64,000 bases of DNA from Rhodospirillaceae bacterium (GTDB lineage Bacteria > Pseudomonadota > Gammaproteobacteria > Steroidobacterales > Rariloculaceae), in assembly GCA_002718345.1 (NCBI GenBank), contig PBDA01000064.1:1-64000 (forward strand), in the 5' to 3' direction. The stretch's first letter is position 1. Each line of letters opens with the position of its first letter. The notes beneath the pieces were generated by a model. It was not told where the DNA came from, did no database searches, and was given only the letters and a program-made list of their open reading frames with translations. The translations under genes were made by a program, and so were the position numbers. Shown here piece by piece: positions 53,858 through 61,762 of this stretch.

Positions 53858-54874
53858 ATGTATTATCTACTTTTGATGACTGTTCTGTTAATGAGTAGTA
53901 CCACTACTGCCCAAACAGCAAAGGAATTTTATGCTGGCCGCACTATCACAATTTTGGTTGGTTCAGGTGCTGGTGGAACAACGGATATCTCAGGTAGGAT
54001 AATCGCACAACACCTTCAAGGACATATACCCGGCAATCCTTCAATTATTGTGCAGAACCTACCCGGTGGTGGTAGCGTCACGATGACTAACTACATTTAC
54101 CGCTCTGCACCTAGAGATGGCTCTATTCTTGGTTATTCCCTTCCTGGCATCATCACTGCACAAATGATGGAACCAAGACGCGCTAAATTTGATGGACAGA
54201 ATATAAACTGGATTGGGTCTGCGTTGAAATATACAGGTATCGTTTCAGTCATGAGCTCTTCACCTGCAACAACCCTTGAGGAAGCCAAGCAAAGAGAACT
54301 ATTTATAGGAACAACTGGACGCGGCTCCCCAGCACATCAATTCCCAGCAATGGCACAAGCGTTACTAAATCTAAAATTCAATATTGTTGCTGGATATGAA
54401 AGTAGCAACGATGTGGTTTTTGCAATGGAAAGAGGAGAAGTTCATGGTCAATCAAGCAGCCTCCAAGCTTGGGCTATAACTCGTCCAGAATGGCTTACAG
54501 ATGGTCGAATTTCTCACCTTTTATATATGGGTCCTCCGGACCCGCTTGCAAAACCAGGGGTTCCATATCTTCAAAGCCTCATGACTAATGATAGGGACAG
54601 GGCACTAGTGGATTTTATTGAAATAGGGTCTCACATGGGCTGGCCACTTTTTGCACCACCAGAAGTGCCATTAGATAGAATCAGAGCATTAAGAGATGCA
54701 TTTAAAACAATGATGAACGATCCTGAATTTATTCAAGCATTTAAAATATCAGTTAGATCAGAATTACAACCTACTATAGGCGATGAATTATCTTTTTTTG
54801 TTGAACAAGCACTAGAAACACCGGAAAGTATTGTCTCTGAAGCAAAAACAATACTAGGACTCAATAATAGGTAG
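53858..54874 (+). CDS. Bug/TctC-type solute receptor
   Basis: The ~338-residue protein has a signal peptide (~1-18, ending T-A-Q). The family motifs follow: L-V-G-S-G-A-G-G-T-T-D, I-P-G-N-P-S-I-I-V-Q-N-L-P-G-G-G and M-E-R-G-E-V-H-G-Q. It is the receptor of the TctAB fusion gene 7 bases downstream. It is a close paralogue of the lipoprotein at 30473-31522. The start could be ATG 53858 or TTG 53846; an AGGCGAG at 53836-53842 fits neither spacing well. Confidence 0.9.
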   Translation: MYYLLLMTVLLMSSTTTAQTAKEFYAGRTITILVGSGAGGTTDISGRIIAQHLQGHIPGNPSIIVQNLPGGGSVTMTNYIYRSAPRDGSILGYSLPGIITAQMMEPRRAKFDGQNINWIGSALKYTGIVSVMSSSPATTLEEAKQRELFIGTTGRGSPAHQFPAMAQALLNLKFNIVAGYESSNDVVFAMERGEVHGQSSSLQAWAITRPEWLTDGRISHLLYMGPPDPLAKPGVPYLQSLMTNDRDRALVDFIEIGSHMGWPLFAPPEVPLDRIRALRDAFKTMMNDPEFIQAFKISVRSELQPTIGDELSFFVEQALETPESIVSEAKTILGLNNR

Positions 54875-54881
54875 TAATTCG

Positions 54882-56927
54882 ATGTTTGAGATGGCACTAA
54901 GTGCACTAGAAATCGTATTTGACCCATCACGCCTTATATTTGTTGCATTAGGTGTAGTTATTGGCTTGGCGCTTGGTGTTATACCAGGACTTAGCGGCAT
55001 TGTTGGCTTGTCATTGCTTCTGCCATTTACATTTGATATGGACCCATTTACCGCGCTGGCATTTTTGGTTGGACTACAAGCGGTTGTTGCGACATCAGAT
55101 ACAATTCCTGCCGTACTTTTTGGTGTCCCGGGAACTGTTGGTTCAGCTTCTACCATTTTAGATGGTCATCCTATGGCTAAAAAGGGCCAAGCAGCTCGTG
55201 CGTTCGGTGCAGCTTTCTCGGCATCAGTACTGGGTGGGCTTTTCGGAGCCGTCTTTTTGGCACTATGCATCCCTATTCTGAGGCCATTCATACTAAGTTT
55301 TGGATCACCAGAACTATTAGCTTTTTGTATTTTTGGTCTATCACTAATAGGGGTCTTGAGTGGTGGAAACCCCTTAAAGGGACTTGCCGCTGCAGCAATT
55401 GGACTCATTATAGCTACAGTAGGTGAGGAACCTAATACTGCAATCGAACGTTGGACCTTCGGGTCTTTATATCTCCTTGAGGGAATTCCACTTGTCCCTT
55501 TAGCCTTAGGTTTATTCGCAATTCCAGAAATTGCAGAAATGGCAATTGCTGGCAGGACAGTGAAAAAAAATCATGGTGTTGCTACTGCGTGGGACCAACT
55601 GACTGGCGTTAAAGATACGCTATCAAATTTGTCCCTTGTTTTACGTGGCTCAGGGATTGGTAGCGTTCTAGGTGCTGTACCAGGTATTGGAGCGCCAGTG
55701 ATTCCGTGGATTGCTTATGGACACGCAATGCGCGCTGAAAAAGGTGCAGCAGAAACCTTTGGTAAGGGTGATGTACGTGGGGTAATTGCATCAGAGAGTT
55801 CTAACAATGCAAAAGAAGGTGGCGCTCTTGTGTCCACCATCGCTTTTGGTGTTCCTGCAACGGCTGCAATGGCTCTACTACTTGGCGCATTCTTAATTCA
55901 TGGCCTATCTCCAGGTCCTGACATGCTGACTACTCGTCTAGATGTCACCTATACACTCGTCTGGACAGTTGCATTGGCGAATATTCTTGGCTGTGGCATC
56001 TGTTTTATTTTTGCCCGCCAACTAGCATCAATTGCTCAAATAAGAGTGGGTGTTCTAGCACCCGTTGTTCTGTCGATTACATTTATTGGCGCATTTCAAG
56101 CAACCCGGCAATGGGGAGACATAGTTGCATTGCTATGCTTCGGTTTACTTGGGTGGGCCATGAAACGAGTCAATTGGCCGAGACCACCTTTGTTGCTGGG
56201 TCTTGTTCTCGGCGGACTTCTCGAACGATATATGTTTATTTCCTTTCAACGCTATGGCGCTGACTGGCTCTCGCGACCAATTGTCATAGGCGTCTTACTT
56301 ATTACTGCCTACAGCATCTTGAAACCTTTTATTTCTGACTTATTGAAGCATCGTCAAAAAAAAAGCTCTCAGTTAATTCTTGCGTTCAAACCACATAGTA
56401 TTGATTCAGGCTTCTGGTTTAACCTGATAGTGATTACTTTCTTTGTGATCACAATCGCAGGATCATGGCAATGGGACTTTGGCGCAAGACTTGTTCCGCA
56501 GGTTGTGGGCTCGTTAGGGCTTTTTCTGGCAAGTTGGCAACTTACCGCAACACTATTTATTAACGAACCAAGACAGTCATCTGATATAGACAAAATTGGC
56601 ACTAACAATGCAGATACACCATCAGGACTAAATAACCTACCTAAAAACAAAATTGGGTATCTCACTATCCGCTACTTTTCTTGGTGTTTCTTTAATCTTG
56701 CTGCAGCATTAGTCATTGGTTTGCTTCCAGCAATTCTCATTTTTCTAGCGGGCTATCTACGCATAGAAGCAAAAGAAAATTGGAAAACAACCCTAACGGT
56801 AAGTCTCGGAGCTTGGAGTATTTCCTATATGCTTTTTCATCAACTACTGAGGGTACCCTGGCCCGCTTCTTTTATTGGAGATTTTTTTCCAGGTTTGCGA
56901 GCTAGCGGACTTACCAACTTTTTCTGA
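54882..56927 (+). CDS. Tripartite tricarboxylate transporter permease, TctA-TctB fusion
   Basis: The 681-residue membrane protein has an N-terminal TctA domain (~1-490) with G-V-I-P-G-L-S-G-I-V-G (~28-38), G-V-P-G-T-V-G-S-A-S-T-I-L-D-G (~86-100) and a second half I-G-S-V-L-G-A-V-P-G-I-G-A-P-V (~258-272). The C-terminal ~170 residues add four hydrophobic segments with D-F-G-A-R-L-V-P-Q (~529-537), matching TctB. The two subunits are usually separate genes, so this appears to be a natural fusion. It forms a secondary carrier, driven by ion gradients, with the receptor encoded just upstream. Confidence 0.88.
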   Translation: MFEMALSALEIVFDPSRLIFVALGVVIGLALGVIPGLSGIVGLSLLLPFTFDMDPFTALAFLVGLQAVVATSDTIPAVLFGVPGTVGSASTILDGHPMAKKGQAARAFGAAFSASVLGGLFGAVFLALCIPILRPFILSFGSPELLAFCIFGLSLIGVLSGGNPLKGLAAAAIGLIIATVGEEPNTAIERWTFGSLYLLEGIPLVPLALGLFAIPEIAEMAIAGRTVKKNHGVATAWDQLTGVKDTLSNLSLVLRGSGIGSVLGAVPGIGAPVIPWIAYGHAMRAEKGAAETFGKGDVRGVIASESSNNAKEGGALVSTIAFGVPATAAMALLLGAFLIHGLSPGPDMLTTRLDVTYTLVWTVALANILGCGICFIFARQLASIAQIRVGVLAPVVLSITFIGAFQATRQWGDIVALLCFGLLGWAMKRVNWPRPPLLLGLVLGGLLERYMFISFQRYGADWLSRPIVIGVLLITAYSILKPFISDLLKHRQKKSSQLILAFKPHSIDSGFWFNLIVITFFVITIAGSWQWDFGARLVPQVVGSLGLFLASWQLTATLFINEPRQSSDIDKIGTNNADTPSGLNNLPKNKIGYLTIRYFSWCFFNLAAALVIGLLPAILIFLAGYLRIEAKENWKTTLTVSLGAWSISYMLFHQLLRVPWPASFIGDFFPGLRASGLTNFF

Positions 56928-56998
56928 AATTTTGTTCTTTCAATCAATTTGCGTGCCAATAGAATCAACCGTTGAACAATGCAAACTTTATATTTGAC

Positions 56999-57481
56999 TC
57001 AATCTCCATCTAATAATAAAACGCCATCATTATCCCCATATATACGATCGCCAGATTTGCACCATATTCCACCAACCTGAATAGGAATATCCACCTGGCC
57101 TTCACCACGGCGTACGGACTTCCTTGGTGTAGTGCTCAATGCCATTATTCCAAGATCAAGTTCCCTCAAAGCATCTCTGTCTCTTACAGACCCAACCACA
57201 ATAATGCCCTCCCAACCTGCTTGTTGTGCCTGACCAGCTAAAACATCCCCCACAAGCGCACAACGTCGAGAGCTCCCCCCATCAACCAACATAACCTTTC
57301 CTTTACCCTGTGTCGCCACAAGCTCTTTGACTTTTGAGTTATCCTCAAAACATTTTACGGTGACCACTTTTCCGCAAAATCCCTTTATACCCCCAAGATT
57401 CAGAAACGTAATTGCTGGGACTCTAGCTAAATCTAAATACTCGTCATAGAGATCACATGTGGGTTTGAATGTCATTGTCAT
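56999..57481 (-). CDS. RraA-family protein (4-hydroxy-4-methyl-2-oxoglutarate aldolase-like)
   Basis: The 160-residue protein matches RraA: T-C-D-L-Y-D-E-Y near residue 8, V-L-V-D-G-G-type V-D-G-G-S-S-R-R-C-A-L-V-G-D (~66-79), and V-V-G-S-V-R-D-R-D-A-L-R (~94-105) with the metal/oxaloacetate-binding Arg-Asp pair. Y-G-D-N-D-G-V-L (~148-155) closes it. Family members either inhibit RNase E or act as class II aldolases/oxaloacetate decarboxylases of protocatechuate-type pathways. Its catabolic neighbours favour the second role, without proof. Confidence 0.88.
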   Translation of the reverse strand: MTMTFKPTCDLYDEYLDLARVPAITFLNLGGIKGFCGKVVTVKCFEDNSKVKELVATQGKGKVMLVDGGSSRRCALVGDVLAGQAQQAGWEGIIVVGSVRDRDALRELDLGIMALSTTPRKSVRRGEGQVDIPIQVGGIWCKSGDRIYGDNDGVLLLDGD

Positions 57482-57710
57482 TACCTACTCCTGACTTATG
57501 AAGAACCATGTAGAAAAAAACCTTCTTAGCAATTTATTAACAGCAAAAAAACTAAAGAGCGATCTGCCTTTTAGATATTTTACCAGTTGATTTGGTTAAC
57601 TTACTGACAAAAAAATACAGACAGTTTTGATGCTTAGCGCTTGTTCGGTTAGTCTTGACATACTAAACAAGGTCTACAAATTTAATGTGGCCAAAATGGG
57701 AAGCATTGCA

Positions 57711-58958
57711 ATGACATCAAAATACCTGTTTTCACTCGGAACCTGCTGTAGCTTAGCGCTTATACTTGCAGGTTGTTCTTCGGAAAATAGTGGGCCTAAT
57801 ATCTCGCAAGCCCAAGCTCCTTCGGCAAATACTGCTCCGACAACTGATATGGGTAGTTCGGATGGAGCGCCTCAATTTGAGGTAGACATATCTTGGCCTA
57901 AACAGTTACCAAACGACTGGATACTAGGTCAGGTATCCGGTATTGCCGTTGACAGTCAAGATAATATTTGGATTATTCAACGGCCGCGTTCGCTTACGGC
58001 TCACGAACTTGGAGCTGTGCAAAATCCACCAGCAACTGACTGCTGCTACCCGGCACCATCGGTTATTGCTTTTAATCCTGCTGGCGAGGTAATTCAGGCA
58101 TGGGGTGGCCCTACGTGGAACCAAGAACAATCAGTACTAGATACATCTTATGGGTCAGCAAATATAGTGGATCCAGCTGGCTGGGATTTGCCTGATAATT
58201 GGCCAACACAAGAACACGGGATTTTTATTGATCATGAAGACAATGTATGGATTGGCGGTAACGGCAGCAGTGACCATGTTGTAATGAAATTTACAACTGA
58301 AGGGGAACACCTGCTCACTATTGGTCAGTGGAATCAAACTAGTGGTAGTAACGACACCCAGCATCTTGGTCGACCTGCAGATGTCACCGTTGATATTGAA
58401 ACTAATGAAGCCTACATTGCTGATGGTTACCTCAATCGGCGTGTAGTAGTTTTTGATGCCAATACTGGAGAATACAAGAGACACTGGGGAGCATTTGGGA
58501 ACATTCCTAATGACACTGTTGATATTTCAAACCTCTCACCAGTAAATGAATCTTGGCATAACCCAGTCCATGCAGTTCGAATATCCAGAGACGGTCTTGT
58601 GTATGTTGCAGATCGAGGTGGCAGCAGAATTCACGTTTTTAACAAAGATGGTACTTTTGTTCAGGAAGGTGTTTTTGCACCCTGGACAATTGTTCAGGGT
58701 GCGGCCTGGGATATTGAATTATCAAGTGACCCTGACCAGCAATGGCTGTTTGCTGCTGATGGTGCAAATATGAAGGTTTGGATCCTGCGCCGAGATGACA
58801 TGGAAGTAGTCGGATCTTTTGGTCATGGTGGGAGACAGGCAGGTCAGTTCAATTGGGTTCATAACATTACAGCTGATAGCTTTGGTAATATTTACACAGC
58901 TGAGGTGAATACTGGAAAGCGCATACAAAAATTTGTTCCAGTTGCTATCAATCAATAA
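57711..58958 (+). CDS. Lipoprotein NHL-repeat beta-propeller
   Basis: The ~415-residue precursor has the lipobox L-I-L-A-G-C-S, so the mature protein is membrane-anchored. A low-complexity linker rich in Ala, Pro, Ser and Thr precedes the propeller. Blades carry G-I-A-V-D-S-Q-D-N-I-W-I-I, D-H-E-D-N-V-W-I-G-G and R-D-G-L-V-Y-V-A-D-R-G-G-S-R-I-H-V-F. The layout, including D-C-C-Y-P-A-P and a W-G-G-P blade, parallels the protein at 2178-3404. ATG 57711 is preferred because it begins the lipoprotein signal; frames to 57627 are possible. Confidence 0.8.
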   Translation: MTSKYLFSLGTCCSLALILAGCSSENSGPNISQAQAPSANTAPTTDMGSSDGAPQFEVDISWPKQLPNDWILGQVSGIAVDSQDNIWIIQRPRSLTAHELGAVQNPPATDCCYPAPSVIAFNPAGEVIQAWGGPTWNQEQSVLDTSYGSANIVDPAGWDLPDNWPTQEHGIFIDHEDNVWIGGNGSSDHVVMKFTTEGEHLLTIGQWNQTSGSNDTQHLGRPADVTVDIETNEAYIADGYLNRRVVVFDANTGEYKRHWGAFGNIPNDTVDISNLSPVNESWHNPVHAVRISRDGLVYVADRGGSRIHVFNKDGTFVQEGVFAPWTIVQGAAWDIELSSDPDQQWLFAADGANMKVWILRRDDMEVVGSFGHGGRQAGQFNWVHNITADSFGNIYTAEVNTGKRIQKFVPVAINQ

Positions 58959-59297
58959 GTAAGAACAAATAATTTAGCGCGCAAATTACAAACTTCAGGA
59001 CCGGACTCCTAAAACAGGGTTCGGCTTCCTGAACTATAAGCTCTAATTGGTCTAGTATTGAAATAGGCTTTAAGAGCGACTGGATAATCATTGATGCGCC
59101 CAAAGAACCATTCTTTGGACATAAACCTAGTACCTGTTTGTTGATCTGGGCGCAAAATAAGGTCTAACAGCCATACAAATTCCTCATATGGGTGAGTCCC
59201 TGCCAGATCAGTGGTAATCTCCTATAATTCTTCAAATAAATAAACTTAGTGTCTGAAAGTATCAGGCATGCCTATGAAGACAAGTGGAGGGGTAATC
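58959..59297. other. 339-base intergenic stretch with a gene remnant
   Basis: The only structure seen is a short minus-strand reading frame described separately (59009-59221) and the GGAGGGG ribosome binding site for the next gene. No RNA gene, terminator or repeat stands out. Confidence 0.4.
59009..59221 (-). pseudogene. Remnant of an unrecognised protein-coding gene
   Basis: The minus frame stays open for 70 codons between in-frame TAG codons (59222-59224 and 59009-59011). It reads like real protein (H-P-Y-E-E-F-V-W-L-L-D-L-I-L-R-P-D, then F-F-G-R-I-N-D-Y-P). It has no ATG or GTG near its beginning; the first ATG is internal. A further in-frame TAA lies upstream, suggesting the 3' end of an eroded gene. 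The family is not recognised. Confidence 0.4.
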
Positions 59298-61709
59298 ATG
59301 GCATATGAGCTAATTGGCAAGGACTTCACGCCACCTGACATACGAGGCAAGGTTACAGGCCAAGCCAAATACGCAGAAGATTTCCGCGCTGAGGGCATGC
59401 TCTTTGCAAAACTACTCACTAGCCCTATACCACATGCCAGGGTGCTTAACATAGATACATCAGCTGCATTAGCTTTAGAAGGTGTCTACGGCATTCTGAC
59501 AGCGGATGACATTCCTGCTTCGCAAATGCCTCCAATGCCTGCGACACCAATACTTACAAATGAACCATGCTATGTAGGCGAACCGATCTTAGCGGTTGCA
59601 GCTATAGATGAAACTACAGCTCAAAACGCAATTGAACTTATTGAGCTTGATATAGAGCCGCTACCATTTACGGTAGATCCGCTAGATAGCCTTTATCCAG
59701 GAGGCCCAAACGCACGAAGTGATGGTAATGTTGCAGGTCGTCGAATTGAAACACAAACTATAAAGTGGACTGCACGAGATTTTGCGGAGGTAGAGGAAGG
59801 CCAGCTACCAATGGGCCAAGCTGTTACGGAGTGGGCTTATGGAGATGTTGATGCAGGATTTGAACAGGCCTCTGTTATCGTTGATGAAAGCTTTGTAACA
59901 GCTGGTGTCTCTCATCATTGTATGGAACCACGTAGCTGCATGGCTTATTGGCAAAATGGGAAGTGCTATCTCCATGGATCTTCTCAAAGTCAGACTGCCA
60001 TGATCCCAGGGCTGCTACGACTACTTAACCTAGAACAAGAAAACCTTGTCTATATTGCAGAGACGTGTGGAGGTGGTTTTGGATCTAAAGGTGGTCCATA
60101 TCCAATTATGGCTGTACCCGCATTATTGAGCCAACAGATCGGACGTCCAGTAATGCTTCGCATCACACGCGCTGAGGAATACGGCCTGGGAACTGCACGA
60201 CCAGGTTTTCAGGGCCGGCTTAAAATGGGGTTCCGTTCCGATGGCAGGTTGCTGGCAACAGATCTATCTATTATCAATGAGAATGGACCACACACAGGCT
60301 GGACTGATAACGACTCAGCAGCCGACTCTATCTCAATACTTTATCAGCCTATTGCTATGAGGTATCGAGGCATCCCAGTAGAAACTAATACCCCGCCTCG
60401 TGGTCCTCAACGTGGACCAGGACAAAATCAAATAGCCCAAGCAGTAGAGCCTATCCTTAATAAAGCTGCGAGAGAGCTCGGTATTGATCAGCTAACCATA
60501 CGACGAATTAATGCAGCAGATAACGATGCAACAATTGGTGCAAACCAAGGTCCTGTTACTAGCGCATATCAGGATGAAACCTTGGTACAGGGTGCAGAAC
60601 TCTTCAACTGGGAAGAAAGAAATGCTCGAAGCGGACAACGCTCTGGAACCAAGGTGACGGGCATTGGAATTGGTCAGAGTTATCACTCTGCTGGCCGCAA
60701 TAGTTATGATGGCCTAGTTAGAATTACTCCTGATGGCAAACTTCATATTCATACCGGGGTTGGCAATCTTGGAACTTACTCTCATACCGCAACATCTCGT
60801 GTTGCAGCAGAAGTTCTCAAATACAATTGGGATAATTGTTTAATTATCCGTGGGGATAGTCGACGACATTTGTCCTGGGCTCCCACCCAAACTGGCAGTA
60901 ATACATCTTTTACTTGCACACGAACTGCCTATGTTGCAGCAGTAGATGCACTTGAAAAGCTAAAAGAAATAGCTGCTTTAGACCTAGGTGGAACAGCGGA
61001 TGATTATGATATTGAAAATGAAACTGTTTATCTTAAATCTGATCAAACGATAAATATAACTTTTGCTGCTGCTGCACAACGAGCAATTGAACTTGGCGGC
61101 AAATACTCTGGTCATGAAACTCCTGAAGATATTCATGATGTTACACGCATGGCCGTTGCTGGACTGGCTGGCTCCGGCCTCATTGGTGTTGCAAAAGACA
61201 ATTTACTTCACGAAGGAGTGGCGCCTGCTATCGCAAGTGGTTTTGTTGAAATTGAATTGGATGTTGAAACCGGAAAATTTGATATTGTTGATTACGTGTC
61301 AGTCGCTGATTGTGGCACGATTCTGCACCCCAAAGGACTTTCCACTCAAGTAAAAGGTGGCGCAGTGATGGGGTTTGGAATGGCATGCACTGAAAGACAT
61401 GTTTATGACCCTCAGAGTGGCCTTCCTGCTAATGTAGGCCTGTACCAAGCTAAGCCTATGTCTTATTTAGACGTACCATCCACAATGCAATGGGGAGCGG
61501 TAGATATTGCGGATCCACAAAACCCCGTAGGTGCCAGAGGTGTTGGTGAACCGGTGCAAGGCTGTGCCTCTGCTGCAATTTTATGCGCCATATCTGATGC
61601 ACTAGGGGGGCACTCCTTTAATCGTGCGCCTATTAGTCCAGATATGATTATTAATGCAGCTGCAGGTAGGCCTCAATCTCATCAGCCATTAGATGTTAAT
61701 ACAGTCTAG
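59298..61709 (+). CDS. Xanthine dehydrogenase-family molybdopterin-binding large subunit
   Basis: The ~803-residue subunit has a hammerhead domain beginning P-P-D-I-R-G-K-V-T-G-Q-A-K-Y-A-E-D-F. H-H-C-M-E-P-R-S (~208-215), C-G-G-G-F-G-S-K-G-G (~257-266) and R-G-P-G-Q (~374-378) are molybdopterin-dehydrogenase segments. The catalytic Glu is in G-V-G-E-P near 752. It is distinct from the subunit at 49734-52106, and no FeS or FAD partner adjoins. The R-G-P-G loop replaces the A-F-R-G-F-G of XDH. The start ATG 59298 follows GGAGGGG; an upstream in-frame ATG (59268) is less likely. Confidence 0.9.
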   Translation: MAYELIGKDFTPPDIRGKVTGQAKYAEDFRAEGMLFAKLLTSPIPHARVLNIDTSAALALEGVYGILTADDIPASQMPPMPATPILTNEPCYVGEPILAVAAIDETTAQNAIELIELDIEPLPFTVDPLDSLYPGGPNARSDGNVAGRRIETQTIKWTARDFAEVEEGQLPMGQAVTEWAYGDVDAGFEQASVIVDESFVTAGVSHHCMEPRSCMAYWQNGKCYLHGSSQSQTAMIPGLLRLLNLEQENLVYIAETCGGGFGSKGGPYPIMAVPALLSQQIGRPVMLRITRAEEYGLGTARPGFQGRLKMGFRSDGRLLATDLSIINENGPHTGWTDNDSAADSISILYQPIAMRYRGIPVETNTPPRGPQRGPGQNQIAQAVEPILNKAARELGIDQLTIRRINAADNDATIGANQGPVTSAYQDETLVQGAELFNWEERNARSGQRSGTKVTGIGIGQSYHSAGRNSYDGLVRITPDGKLHIHTGVGNLGTYSHTATSRVAAEVLKYNWDNCLIIRGDSRRHLSWAPTQTGSNTSFTCTRTAYVAAVDALEKLKEIAALDLGGTADDYDIENETVYLKSDQTINITFAAAAQRAIELGGKYSGHETPEDIHDVTRMAVAGLAGSGLIGVAKDNLLHEGVAPAIASGFVEIELDVETGKFDIVDYVSVADCGTILHPKGLSTQVKGGAVMGFGMACTERHVYDPQSGLPANVGLYQAKPMSYLDVPSTMQWGAVDIADPQNPVGARGVGEPVQGCASAAILCAISDALGGHSFNRAPISPDMIINAAAGRPQSHQPLDVNTV

Positions 61710-61762
61710 TATCTAAAGCAGTACTGAGCAGCACGAATCACGGTCTGTATATTCAGCCCAAT

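Noticed and set aside
54854-55156. 100-residue minus-strand reading frame over the TctA gene
   Set aside because: It is the antisense of a well-supported membrane protein gene, has biased composition, and lacks its own ribosome binding site.
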